A stretch of DNA of 64,000 bases from Paenibacillus stellifer (GTDB lineage: Bacteria > Bacillota > Bacilli > Paenibacillales > Paenibacillaceae), in contig NZ_CP009286.1 in NCBI RefSeq assembly GCF_000758685.1, positions 3,812,501 through 3,876,500 on the forward strand. The letters run 5' to 3'. Positions within the stretch are counted from its first letter, which is position 1. Each line of letters opens with the position of its first letter. A program made the position numbers and the translations under genes. This document shows positions 37,404-45,715 of this stretch, one piece after another. Below the pieces are notes generated by a model that saw only the letters and a list, made by a program, of their open reading frames with translations, was not told the DNA's origin and did no database searches.

Positions 37404-37437
37404 CATACAAAAGGGCCAGCCGTTTCACGGCTGACCC
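37404..37437 (-). terminator. terminator of the YitT-type gene
   Basis: Stem GGGTCAGCCGT/ACGGCTGGCCC followed by TTTTG on the minus strand, 10 bases after the stop. Confidence 0.8.
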
Positions 37438-37445
37438 TATACCTG

Positions 37446-38129
37446 TTACAGCTTGCCCGCGGCGGCAGCTTCGTTCCGGCCGGCGAGACCCGAGCGGGTC
37501 TGCGGCTTCTTGAGCTTCTTCGGCTTGCCGAAGGAGGTCATGAACGTTATGACCTGGCCGGCCACAATGACCGCCATTGCGGTATACATCGTCTCTCTCA
37601 GCGGCATATACAGCAGCGAGAGCAGCAGAACGAGGATATCCATCAGGATAAATACCGTTCCCACCTTGATTCCCTTCCATTCGCTGATCAGCAGGGAGAG
37701 GATATCGTCTCCGCCGCTTGCCGCGCCGCAGCGCAGCACGAGCCCTGCGCCAAGTCCCGTCAGGAGACCGGACAGCAGCGCGGCAAGCGCCAGATTCCCG
37801 TGAAAATCCAACGTGAATGTCGAGTAACGTTCCATCCAGGCGTAGAATATTGTGAACGCACTGGAAGAGATAAACGTATTGCAGACAAACCCTTTGCCTT
37901 TAAGCAGCAGCGCCACCAGGAGAACCGGCAGATCCAGCAGCAAAACGGTGATGGAGGGCGACAGGCCGAGCACATACTTGCCGAGAAGCGACAAGCCCAC
38001 GAACCCGCCTTCGGTGAGATGATTCTGATAATTGATGTGATAATAAGCAAAGCTGAGTACAAACGTTCCGAACAAATTAATGATTAACTGAAGCGGCCAA
38101 TTTCCAGTTCCGCTGTCTTGATTCCTCAT
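37446..38129 (-). CDS. YitT-family membrane protein, short form
   Basis: A 227-residue membrane protein with five or six spans. The family marks are GGFVGLSLL near residue 40 and CGAASGGDDILSLLISEWKG near 140. Most YitT proteins have a C-terminal DUF2179 cytoplasmic domain; here the protein ends soon after the last span with a basic tail, so that domain is missing. Transport role unknown. Confidence 0.88.
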   Translation of the reverse strand: MRNQDSGTGNWPLQLIINLFGTFVLSFAYYHINYQNHLTEGGFVGLSLLGKYVLGLSPSITVLLLDLPVLLVALLLKGKGFVCNTFISSSAFTIFYAWMERYSTFTLDFHGNLALAALLSGLLTGLGAGLVLRCGAASGGDDILSLLISEWKGIKVGTVFILMDILVLLLSLLYMPLRETMYTAMAVIVAGQVITFMTSFGKPKKLKKPQTRSGLAGRNEAAAAGKL

Positions 38130-38448
38130 ACCTATTCCCCTTATCGTAAATGGCGGCTAAACGTCCCACCAACCCTCTACGACGGGGTGAACCGGGCAAA
38201 TCTTAGTCCTTCGCATTCCCATTCCCTTCCTTCGTAGAGGCGGTTTGGCGTCTATGGTCAGTACGCACCTTCTACGAGGAAGCTAAGTATAAGATAGATC
38301 ACAACGTTTCCAAATCGTCCTTTGGGGATTCGTCCTTCGGGGACACATGGTATCCTGATCCTTTCTCTTATGTTTTGATTACCACCTAATTATACCACGA
38401 ATACGCCGAAGCCTAAACAGGCAGACAAGTTTTTCCAGAAAAAAATAT
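38130..38448. other. intergenic stretch with inverted and direct repeats
   Basis: Holds CCTCTACGA (38174-38182), its inverse TCGTAGAGG (38232-38240), a related CCTTCTACGAGG (38268-38279), and two direct copies of a 15-mer TCGTCCTTYGGGGAY (38316-38345). No gene seen. It carries the YitT promoter region; the boxes could be operators. Confidence 0.55.
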
Positions 38449-38943
38449 TCAGCTCCGCAGCAGCCGGTTGACCGTTTCACGCCGCACGCCGATCAGCTGG
38501 CCGATCTCTTCCTGGGTAAGCAGCTCGGTCAGCGGCGTCTTCTGCGAGTATGTCTCCATCCATTCGGTCAACAGGCGCAGCCGTTCGGCCGGCGAACCGG
38601 CCGTCAGATGGTCGATCCGGGTCTGCATGAACCGGAGCTTCTCCTGGAGGAGCAGCGCCACCTCCATCGCCTTGCGCGGCTCCTCCTCCAGCTTGCGGTA
38701 CCACTCCTTGGCCGGAATCCGCTCCACCTCGCTGGTCATAAGCGCGGTAGCCGTGCCATGCGTCTCCTTGGGAGAGATCAGCGAATGATGGGGCACGATT
38801 TCCCCCGGGTATAAAATATTAAACAGGACGATATTCCCATTCTCATGCAGCCTTGTCACTTTGAACAATCCGCTCTTGATCTCATATAAATACCGCCCGT
38901 CATCACCCTGATGGAACAAAGCTTCTCCCTTGTGTATGATCAT
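38449..38943 (-). CDS. short Crp/Fnr-family regulator
   Basis: A 164-residue regulator with a cyclic-nucleotide-type sensor domain (about 1-105: MIIHKGEALFHQGD, SGLFKVTRLHENG, LYPGEI) and a Crp-type helix-turn-helix at the end (LTQEEIGQLIGVRRETVNRLLRS). The protein stops directly after the recognition helix, so the usual wing is absent. No cysteine cluster, so not an oxygen-sensing Fnr. The start at 38943 has AAGGAG upstream; the frame is open to 39060 but without a site. Might bind DNA in an unusual manner or act by dimerisation. Confidence 0.8.
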   Translation of the reverse strand: MIIHKGEALFHQGDDGRYLYEIKSGLFKVTRLHENGNIVLFNILYPGEIVPHHSLISPKETHGTATALMTSEVERIPAKEWYRKLEEEPRKAMEVALLLQEKLRFMQTRIDHLTAGSPAERLRLLTEWMETYSQKTPLTELLTQEEIGQLIGVRRETVNRLLRS

Positions 38944-39059
38944 GCTCCCCATTCTCCTTCTTACCGATATGCAGTCAGCCTCAGTATACGGGATCGGTGC
39001 CGCTTGGCTCAAGGCATGAAATCCCTCATCCGCCTGTTCCCCATCAGCGGAGGGAGACA

Positions 39060-39073
39060 TATGCTATAGCATA
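39060..39073. promoter_or_regulatory. 14-bp palindrome between two divergent genes
   Basis: TATGCTATAGCATA, a perfect palindrome between the Crp-like regulator and the small gene on the plus strand. Possible operator. Confidence 0.4.
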
Positions 39074-39099
39074 CGAATGAGCAAAGCGGGTGAGAGAAG

Positions 39100-39336
39100 G
39101 TGGCGAATAAAAAAAACGGCCCCCGGCAAGACGAACTGTCAGCCGAAGACTATGCCATTCTAGGAGCGGCCTTTTCCGCTCTGGGCGACTTCTTTGCCCT
39201 GCTGTCCCTGATCAAGCAGCGGGAAGCCACGCAATCCGGGGACAGCGGCAATAGCGGAACCGTAATTGTGCCCGGCATCGGCTCCGGTCTCATTGCGGGA
39301 GGCGCCCCTTCCCGGACGAATGGCCGACGGAGATAG
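39100..39336 (+). CDS. hypothetical small protein
   Basis: A 78-residue protein with a GTG start at 39100 and a weak GAGAGAAG site. The central region (DYAILGAAFSALGDFFALLSLI) is hydrophobic, possibly a membrane helix, and the tail is Gly/Ser rich and ends in basic residues. I do not recognise it. Reality as a gene is likely because of its clear composition and position between regulated genes, but not certain. Confidence 0.6.
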   Translation: MANKKNGPRQDELSAEDYAILGAAFSALGDFFALLSLIKQREATQSGDSGNSGTVIVPGIGSGLIAGGAPSRTNGRRR

Positions 39337-39412
39337 GAGATCAGAGCCTGCTTCGGCGCCCGCAGGTTCACTCAGCCAACCGGGCGGAGGTGATTCCCGG
39401 AAGAATGTTAGC

Positions 39413-39925
39413 CTAAGCGCCGGTATGCCCCGGCATAATTCCTTGGACGGCTTCAAGCGGGACAGGCTGATGACGTTCGAAGAGTCCGGTCACTTGATCT
39501 GCCTCCTCCCGGTCAACCTCTGCGATGAGGATGATCCGGTCCTTCTCCACATGCATCGCGCAGGCTTCGGCATCCTCCTCCGGAATACCGATGCCTACGA
39601 GTCCGGTGACGAGGCCGTCCTCAGCCGGATCATCCCCGAATTCCGCCCCGCTCAGCTTGGCAGCCGCCGGTCCAGCCGTTACCACCGTCTCCGGGAGCAT
39701 GTTCAGGCCGATCGCAATATCCTTCGCCGTTCCGAACAGCCCTCTGCCTCCCAGGGCCTCCCTCGGTTTGGACAAGCCGCCGTTCCGGCTGATTTCAGCG
39801 ACTGCGCTTCTGTCCTTGGCGATGACCGAGATTCGTCCGGCTTTGATTCCATGCCGCTTCAGCTCCTGGACAGTCCGTGAAGCATCGCTTTTATGGCCAA
39901 ATATGCCGACTACGAGATGCGTCAT
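39413..39925 (-). CDS. general stress protein of the YflT/GsiB-like type
   Basis: A 170-residue protein starting MTHLVVGIFGHKSDASRTVQ, the first strand of the YflT (heat-induced stress) domain, with later segments AGRISVIAKDR and RIILIAEVDREEADQV repeating the fold. Gly-rich middle part (GGRGLFGTAKDIAIGL). The start at 39925 follows AGGAGG; the frame is open further. Such proteins are often under the general stress sigma factor in Bacillus. Cellular role unclear. Confidence 0.82.
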   Translation of the reverse strand: MTHLVVGIFGHKSDASRTVQELKRHGIKAGRISVIAKDRSAVAEISRNGGLSKPREALGGRGLFGTAKDIAIGLNMLPETVVTAGPAAAKLSGAEFGDDPAEDGLVTGLVGIGIPEEDAEACAMHVEKDRIILIAEVDREEADQVTGLFERHQPVPLEAVQGIMPGHTGA

Positions 39926-40128
39926 GTTTTTTCCTCCTGAACGCTGTAGGATCGATTCCAATTATATGCACCATTTAACGCCGAAACTGCGTATTGAATC
40001 GTGCTGGAAGGTTCAGGGGTCAAGCTGGCTGAATCAGCGCCCTCCAATTCGGTTATTAACATAAGACGAACGCCATTCAATACATACCCGTTTGCTTATG
40101 ATATTCTTAAATTTGGGAGGTGCCCTTA

Positions 40129-41205
40129 TTGCTGCAAAACAAATTTTTCCGCACGACGCTCGGCATTATTTTTATCCTGCTTATTTTGTATCTGGGGGAA
40201 AAGGTCTCGGTGCTCTTCTCTCCGGTCGGCCGGATTGTTAACCTGCTGCTCGTGCCCTTCATGTTCGCCGGCTTCTTCTATTATCTGCTTCGGCCGCTCG
40301 TCAATTACCTGGAGAGGCGGAAGCTGAAGCGTCCGCTCGCGATTCTGCTTATTTACCTTGTTTTTCTCGCGCTGTTCGCCATATTCTGGGTGGCCGTATG
40401 GCCAACGCTTCAGGAACAGATCCAGAACTTCATCAACAATGCGCCTTTTATCGTTCAGGATATTCAGTTCCAGTTCAATAAGCTGAGCGATAATCCGGTA
40501 ATCGGCCGGTATCTGGGCGGCGAGTCGGATCTGACTGCAAGACTGTACCAATATTTGCAAAATGCCGTCACCTGGGTGACAAATTCGATGAGCAACCTGA
40601 TTACCGTGATCTCAAACATTGTCGTCGTCATTGCCACACTGCCGATTCTGCTGTATTACATGCTGAAGGACAGCCATAAGCTGCCCCGTATCCTCCTTGG
40701 TCTCGTTCCGCGCAAATACCGCAAAGAGGGCCAGGAGATGCTGGCGGATATCGATTCAGCGCTCAGCAGCTTCATTACAACACGAGTGCTTCTGAATGTG
40801 ATCCTTGGTGCCTTGCTGTATATCGGCTTTCTCATCATCGGACTGCCGTATGCGCTGCTGCTGGCGCTCGTCTCGATCCCGCTGAACTTTATTCCGTACA
40901 TCGGCGCCATTCTGTCCGCCATTCCCATACTGGCAGTAGGGTTTATCGAATCGCCAATGACCGCACTATGGTCTCTCATTATCATCGTGGTCGCCCAGCA
41001 GATTCAGGATAATCTCCTTACACCGATCATCACCGGCAAAACGCTGGATATTCATCCGATGACCACCGTGATTCTGGTTCTTGTCGGCGGCGAATTCTAC
41101 GGCATTATCGGCGTGCTCATCGCACTGCCCGTCTATATGACGATCAAGATCATTTTTCTTAAGGTATACGAGATTGCGATTGTCGGGAAGATGGACGAGT
41201 ATTAA
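40129..41205 (+). CDS. AI-2E family transporter (PerM-like)
   Basis: A 358-residue membrane protein with about seven or eight spans. The family pattern is FVTTRVLLNVILGALLYIG-like (here FITTRVLLNVILGALLYIG), GLPYALLLALVSIPLNFIPYIGAILSAIP near 235-265 and QIQDNLLTPIITGKTLDIHP near 290. The family includes autoinducer-2 and ion/sodium exporters, so the name does not fix the substrate. It starts with TTG at 40129 (GGGAGG upstream). A terminator follows. Confidence 0.9.
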   Translation: MLQNKFFRTTLGIIFILLILYLGEKVSVLFSPVGRIVNLLLVPFMFAGFFYYLLRPLVNYLERRKLKRPLAILLIYLVFLALFAIFWVAVWPTLQEQIQNFINNAPFIVQDIQFQFNKLSDNPVIGRYLGGESDLTARLYQYLQNAVTWVTNSMSNLITVISNIVVVIATLPILLYYMLKDSHKLPRILLGLVPRKYRKEGQEMLADIDSALSSFITTRVLLNVILGALLYIGFLIIGLPYALLLALVSIPLNFIPYIGAILSAIPILAVGFIESPMTALWSLIIIVVAQQIQDNLLTPIITGKTLDIHPMTTVILVLVGGEFYGIIGVLIALPVYMTIKIIFLKVYEIAIVGKMDEY

Positions 41206-41255
41206 TTTGCCCAGATTGCCGTCTTATTTCTCCCGAGCCTGCTCCATAATAACGA

Positions 41256-41284
41256 AAAGCCCGCAGACAAACCTGCGGGCTTTC
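41256..41284. terminator. bidirectional terminator
   Basis: Stem AAAGCCCGCAG/CTGCGGGCTTT between the converging transporter and the small hypothetical gene. Confidence 0.85.
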
Positions 41285-41335
41285 GACTCAATTGCGGTAT
41301 TTTTCGCCTGAGCTCCGGCAGATGCAGGTGCTAGC

Positions 41336-41740
41336 CTAGCCCCGTAAGGACCGGACGACGAACAGATGCGTGGACTTCACCAAGGTTCGGCCATCTTCAA
41401 GCGTGACCGAGCCCTTCGTATGCGACACCAGCGTCGTGTTCAACGCAATCAGCCGGTCGCCCTTCCACACCGTGACGGCAGATTTGAAATAGACGGCGTT
41501 ATCGAATTGCAGCCTGTCTTTCATAATATACCCCACGGAATGCAGAACGGGCGGAAGAGCGCGCTCCTTCGGAGCCAGCGCCTTGATAACGGCAATGTTG
41601 CGGATCGGAATGCCGGTCTCCTGGTGACCGACCACAATCCGCCCGGCGGCGGCGTCCCACTTGCGCAGAACACCTCTCAATGTTACGTAAGGAGGCTCTC
41701 CCAGGTATACGATTACGGGTTTGCCCAGCCAATGTCTCAT
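41336..41740 (-). CDS. hypothetical protein, SH3-like strand pattern
   Basis: A 134-residue protein with strongly alternating beta strands (WLGKPVIVYLGEPPYVTLRGVLRKWD cut: GKPVIVYLGEPPYVTLRG). The pattern VIVYL ... TLRGVLRKWDAAAGRIVVG resembles small SH3 or Sm-like barrels, and the second half repeats the theme (ALNTTLVSHTKGSVTLEDGRT). No signal peptide. It lies 30 bases after ung in the same direction. Function unknown; RNA binding is only a possibility. Confidence 0.65.
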   Translation of the reverse strand: MRHWLGKPVIVYLGEPPYVTLRGVLRKWDAAAGRIVVGHQETGIPIRNIAVIKALAPKERALPPVLHSVGYIMKDRLQFDNAVYFKSAVTVWKGDRLIALNTTLVSHTKGSVTLEDGRTLVKSTHLFVVRSLRG

Positions 41741-41770
41741 TTCATCAGCCTCCTGTTCTTGTCCGCCCTG

Positions 41771-42439
41771 CTAATTCGGGATATTCCAGTTGATCGGGGC
41801 AAGTCCGTGCCCTTGGAGAAATTCATTGGTTCTTGAGAATGGACGGCTGCCGAAGAAGCCCCTGTGTGCCGAGAACGGGCTCGGATGCGGCGACTGGATC
41901 ACCAGATGTCTTCTCTGGTCAATAAAAGCGCCCTTCTGCTGTGCGTGGCTGCCCCACAGAATGAACACAAGCGGCGTTTCCCTCTCATTCAGCTTCTCCA
42001 TAACAGCGTCCGTAAATGTCTCCCAGCCGATTCCTTTATGCGAATTCGGATTACCTTCCCGCACGGTCAATACTGCATTTAGCAGCAGCACGCCCTGATC
42101 GGCCCAGTGTAGCAGCGAACCGTGATTCGGAGGATTAGCCCCGATATCGTCGGACAGCTCTGTATAAATATTCCGCAGCGAAGGCGGAATCCGCACACCC
42201 GGGCCCACCGAGAAGCTAAGCCCATGGGCTTGTCCGGGACCGTGATAAGGGTCCTGTCCGAGAATGACAACCCTTGTCCCCATATAAGAGCAGCGTTTCA
42301 TTGCCGTGAAGAGCAGCTCTTTTGGCGGATAGACCGAATGCTCCTTATATTCACGCGCGAGTGTGTAACGCAGGTTCTGAAAATAGGTTTTTTGCGTCTC
42401 ATCCTGCAATACGTTATCCCAATCATTATCGAAAATCAT
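41771..42439 (-). CDS. ung: uracil-DNA glycosylase
   Basis: Removes uracil from DNA in base-excision repair. The 222-residue protein has the catalytic motif GQDPYHGPGQAHGLSFSV near residue 62 and the second motif HPSPFSAHRGFFG near 190. LLLNAVLTV supports the family. Standard length. In one direction with the small protein behind it and RNase H in front. Confidence 0.97.
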   Translation of the reverse strand: MIFDNDWDNVLQDETQKTYFQNLRYTLAREYKEHSVYPPKELLFTAMKRCSYMGTRVVILGQDPYHGPGQAHGLSFSVGPGVRIPPSLRNIYTELSDDIGANPPNHGSLLHWADQGVLLLNAVLTVREGNPNSHKGIGWETFTDAVMEKLNERETPLVFILWGSHAQQKGAFIDQRRHLVIQSPHPSPFSAHRGFFGSRPFSRTNEFLQGHGLAPINWNIPN

Positions 42440-42510
42440 CCTGTTCCCCTCCGCTCTCCTCGCCTGCCGGCCTGTATGCTATAAATTCCGATAGAAGACG
42501 CAGCGGCCGA

Positions 42511-43164
42511 TTATTTCCGTCCGTAATCCGCCTTGATCTCTCCCCATTCCCGCGTCTGCCACTTCAGCACCTTGTTGCTGTATGAATGGGTATGCAGCCA
42601 ATTGACGGCACGGTCCACCATGCCCCAAATCTCCAGCGTCGATTGGTCCCTGGGCAAGGTCGTGGACACCTTCTTCTCTCTTACCCATTTGATGGCATTC
42701 ACCGAGTCGCTGTAGACGGTTCGGGTGCTTCCCTCTTTCTGAAGCAGCGCAAGCGCGTGTACGATGGCGAGAAATTCCCCCAGATTATTCGTGCCCTTGT
42801 TAATCGGCCCGCAGGAGAAGATCGTTTCACCTGTTCGGGTATCTACACCTTTATATTCGACAGGACCGGGGTTACCCCTTGTTCCCACATCAACCGAAAT
42901 GCTGTCGTAATCGATGGAGCTTGTCTCGCCGGAGGAAGCCGCCGCTTTCGTTCTGCCTCCGCCAGTGCTCCCCTTCGCTGCTGCCGAACTGCCCCAATTG
43001 CCCTTCCAGCCCGCCCGAAACGCTTCTTCCGCGGCGGCCTTCGATTCATAGGATTTATATTTTGCTCCCGTGAACTGATCCGTCTGTTTTTTGCAATCGG
43101 CCCAGGTTGAATAAATTCCGGGTTTCCGGCCTTCCCATACTACATAATACTTCTGACCCGCCAA
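42511..43164 (-). CDS. ribonuclease H1 with N-terminal hybrid-binding domain
   Basis: Cuts the RNA strand of RNA-DNA hybrids. Residues 1-45 are the Cauli_VI/RNase H1 hybrid-binding module (KYYVVWEGRKPGIYSTW, TGAKYKSYESKAAAEEAF). A Ser/Gly/Ala linker covers about 48-80, and the nuclease domain about 85-217 keeps the acidic residues: SVDVGTRGNPGP (Asp), NLGEFLAIVHAL (Glu), YSDSVNAIKW (Asp), and IKADYGRK (Asp). The TTG at 43164 gives MAGQKYYVVWEG, the common beginning; GGGAG lies about 10 bases before. Confidence 0.9.
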   Translation of the reverse strand: MAGQKYYVVWEGRKPGIYSTWADCKKQTDQFTGAKYKSYESKAAAEEAFRAGWKGNWGSSAAAKGSTGGGRTKAAASSGETSSIDYDSISVDVGTRGNPGPVEYKGVDTRTGETIFSCGPINKGTNNLGEFLAIVHALALLQKEGSTRTVYSDSVNAIKWVREKKVSTTLPRDQSTLEIWGMVDRAVNWLHTHSYSNKVLKWQTREWGEIKADYGRK

Positions 43165-43572
43165 TGCTGACTGCTCCCTTCCACTTCCATATTTATTTAG
43201 TGTAAAGGACAAATCCGAAGGACACAACCTTGAATGCCGATCTTCCGATATGAAGGATAATTCGACAAATCACCCGCCAATCACCATGTTTTCGCAATTA
43301 ATGTCGAAATATAGCTGCAATCTTTCAGTTTTCGATAATTAAATTTTTAGGTAAACTGGGGAAGGCAATCGATTGAATTCGCAGGAAACACGAAAGGATT
43401 AAGGACTATGGGGCTATTTTGCAGCTTCGCAGTTTTCCGACAAAATCAACTCCTTCACGCTTCGGGGGCGTTCCGGTATCATACTGTATATACCAGTTCC
43501 GATGCACAGCCTGAAGGCTCGCCTGAACGGGCAACCTGGATGTGCTATCCATTTCGTTAGGAGGAACAGCCC
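43165..43572. other. intergenic stretch with no certain gene
   Basis: About 400 AT- and GC-mixed bases between RNase H and a small gene. Open frames (such as 43406-43624 minus) have no site or homology-like features. No clear terminator seen. Confidence 0.5.
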
Positions 43573-43860
43573 ATGATTCTCTTAATTCACAGTGTAAATA
43601 CAGAAAAGCTGGAGCGTCTGTCATCTGAAGTCCAGAAGGTGAATGAGGAAGCCCGCCAGTCCTTTTATGAAATGTCCTCCGTCCGAAAGCCCTGCGGCAG
43701 CGGTTATGAATGGGAGGTCACCGTCTATGGCAGAAAGGTCAGTGTGAAATCGGAGGACATCTTCAAGCTCCAGAAAGAACGGCTGCATCTGAGCGTTCCC
43801 GAGATTTTCAAGGAAATTGTCGCCTGGAAATTGAAAACGCTTACTATATTAGAGTCCTAA
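43573..43860 (+). CDS. hypothetical small protein
   Basis: A 95-residue soluble protein beginning MILLIHSVNTEKLERLSSE, with AGGAGG before the ATG. Charged N-terminal helix, then a strand-rich middle (YEWEVTVYGRKVSVKSEDIFKLQ), then helix. One cysteine. I do not recognise it. A GC-rich hairpin GGCCCTTCCCG/CGGGAAGGGCC (43889-43914) follows it. Confidence 0.7.
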   Translation: MILLIHSVNTEKLERLSSEVQKVNEEARQSFYEMSSVRKPCGSGYEWEVTVYGRKVSVKSEDIFKLQKERLHLSVPEIFKEIVAWKLKTLTILES

Positions 43861-43888
43861 TTTTCTGTCTGCTCGGCTATACAACAGT

Positions 43889-43916
43889 GGCCCTTCCCGG
43901 CTTCGGGAAGGGCCGC
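43889..43916 (+). terminator. possible terminator
   Basis: Stem GGCCCTTCCCG/CGGGAAGGGCC with a poor T-run (GCTTCGCG). About 28 bases after the small gene's stop. Confidence 0.45.
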
Positions 43917-44101
43917 TTCGCGTTTGATTGCGGTGAGCGGCTGTATATTTACTGCCATCATCTGTATTCTTTTTCAATCCTGTGACCGATGCGCCCGCCT
44001 ATTGTAACTTTCCAAACACCATTGTATAATTTAGCAAATTAACGCGTCTGTGCGAACTGAAATCCAGCACGCGAATTGGAATCCAGCATAGGAGGGACAC
44101 C

Positions 44102-44311
44102 ATGCCTTATACACTTATGAAGAATGTCGAATTTTTTACCGCTGCTCTTTCACGCAAATATGTATTCGCTCTTCAGCTTGGACCGGACGGCATGTACTCC
44201 CGGGTCGGCACAGGGATTGTTGAAATGTTCTCCGATGATCTCGTCCGATTGAAGAACTTCGACGGAACGGCGACGCTCTACTCCAGAAACGATACGAAGT
44301 TTCAGCACTAA
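44102..44311 (+). CDS. hypothetical small protein
   Basis: A 69-residue protein (MPYTLMKNVEFFTAALSRKY) with GGAGGG 8 bases before the ATG. It is strand-rich in the middle and ends in a charged tail; no membrane span. A strong terminator starts at its stop codon, which supports it being a real, independently transcribed gene. Not recognised. Confidence 0.7.
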   Translation: MPYTLMKNVEFFTAALSRKYVFALQLGPDGMYSRVGTGIVEMFSDDLVRLKNFDGTATLYSRNDTKFQH

Positions 44312-44334
44312 AGACCGCGATTGCGGTCTTTTTT
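44311..44334 (+). terminator. terminator of the 69-residue gene
   Basis: Stem AAGACCGC/GCGGTCTT followed by TTTT. Confidence 0.88.
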
Positions 44335-44371
44335 GTTGGTTATAGTGCCAGTCCTCCGTCTTCTCTTCCGA

Positions 44372-44827
44372 TTACACCCGTTCTTTCTCCAGATAGACCA
44401 GTGTCAGGTGTTCCGCCAGAGAATCCTTGCGAAACGGTCTATAGCCGAGCGAAGTATATAGCCTGATGTTATCCGTACTTTTCTCGCCCGCGAAGAGCTC
44501 ATACCTTGCACAGTTATCAAATATCCGTTCAATCTCCTTCATAAGTGCGGTCCCGGTTCCCTTCCCCTGGCGGGCAGGATGGACAAACAGCTTGCCAATT
44601 TTGCAGCTCCCGTCCTGGTCATATGCCCTTACAGATCCGATAATGCTTCCCTCGGACACAGCTTTCAGAACGACCTGTCTCTCCAGGTCCTCTCTCATCT
44701 CGTCCAGCGTCTGGACCAGGGGCGGAATCGTATAATCCCCGTAGCGTTCACCCTCGCTCTGATAAGACAGAATCTGAAGCTGAAGAAGCTCCTCCGCATC
44801 GCTAACTTCCGCTCTTGTAATCGTCAT
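44372..44827 (-). CDS. GNAT-family N-acetyltransferase
   Basis: A 151-residue single-domain acetyltransferase. The acetyl-CoA motif is LFVHPARQGKGTGTALMKEIE (cut: VHPARQGKGTGTALM, the Q/RxxGxG/A pattern) near residue 85, and LYTSLGYRPFRKDSLAEH near 130. Starts with MTITRAEVSDAEELLQLQ. Last gene of the six-gene HAD/GNAT/methyltransferase operon, 15 bases after the double GNAT. Substrate unknown. Confidence 0.88.
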   Translation of the reverse strand: MTITRAEVSDAEELLQLQILSYQSEGERYGDYTIPPLVQTLDEMREDLERQVVLKAVSEGSIIGSVRAYDQDGSCKIGKLFVHPARQGKGTGTALMKEIERIFDNCARYELFAGEKSTDNIRLYTSLGYRPFRKDSLAEHLTLVYLEKERV

Positions 44828-44842
44828 TTGCAGCCCTCCCCC

Positions 44843-45715
44843 TTATATAAGATCCCGGTTCACCCATCTCATGCCCGGCGCTCCGGCCGGACGTTCCTCG
44901 AATCCGAACTTTTTGTAGAAGCCTGCTTTATCCGCAGCGGCAAATAATTGAACAAGCGGAATATCCCGTTCTGCGCAGCGTGCCAGGAGCCGCTTCAATA
45001 TGCCGGAGCCTACGCTGCTTCCCTGATAATCCGGCAGGATAATGAGATCGCAGATCAACGCCTGCAGCACTCCATCCGATATGATCCGCCCCATACCGAT
45101 CACCCGGCCGTCATGAACAGCGGTTATCGTGTACCAGCTATTCGATAGAGCCTCTTCAAGCACTGCGGGGCCCTTCTCCGCTATTCCTTGCCAACCCGCA
45201 CTTTCGACCAAACTGGTGAATTCCATGCCAGAAGGCCGATGCTCACGGAAGATTACCGGGTTCAACTGCTTGACCATTACGATGCTTCTTCCGAAGCGCT
45301 CCGATTCCGAAATATGCTGTTCGATATAACCCATATTGGCATAGAAGTTCTGTGCCGTAATGCTGCTGGGGACCCACAGGGAATCAATTCCTCTGCTAAG
45401 CGCCATCTGCTCAAGCTTCCCAACGAGCATTCGCCCTATTCCCTGCCCATGATAACGGGCGTCAACAAATACGGTATATACCGTGTTCTCTTCAAGACTG
45501 GCTGTTCCGATTACGTGATCCTGGTCAACTGCAACCAGCATTTCACGGTTTTGGGCCAATCCGCTGATGTACTCAGGTGTGAATAACGAATGCATTTGCT
45601 GAATGACGGTATCCGGATAATCCAGGCTATTCACTTTCAACAGATTCTCGCGGATAAGCGCCGACAAGACCTCGCCGTCTTCTTCGGTATAATGACGAAT
45701 TTGAACCGGGTTCAT
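44843..45715 (-). CDS. tandem GNAT acetyltransferase (two domains)
   Basis: A 290-residue protein with two GNAT domains in a row. The first has the acetyl-CoA loop DARYHGQGIGRMLVGKLEQ near 90 and the second LPDYQGSSVGSGILKRLLARC near 235. The start at 45715 overlaps the stop of the methyltransferase gene in an ATGA arrangement (45712-45715), so translation is coupled; AGAGAGAGG lies upstream. The fusion of two acetyltransferases suggests one enzyme acting on two sites or one catalytic and one structural half. Substrate unknown. Confidence 0.88.
   Translation of the reverse strand: MNPVQIRHYTEEDGEVLSALIRENLLKVNSLDYPDTVIQQMHSLFTPEYISGLAQNREMLVAVDQDHVIGTASLEENTVYTVFVDARYHGQGIGRMLVGKLEQMALSRGIDSLWVPSSITAQNFYANMGYIEQHISESERFGRSIVMVKQLNPVIFREHRPSGMEFTSLVESAGWQGIAEKGPAVLEEALSNSWYTITAVHDGRVIGMGRIISDGVLQALICDLIILPDYQGSSVGSGILKRLLARCAERDIPLVQLFAAADKAGFYKKFGFEERPAGAPGMRWVNRDLI

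Noticed and set aside
43406-43624. Minus-strand 72-codon frame before the small gene at 43573
   Set aside because: It overlaps a better supported gene with a strong ribosome binding site and has no features of its own.
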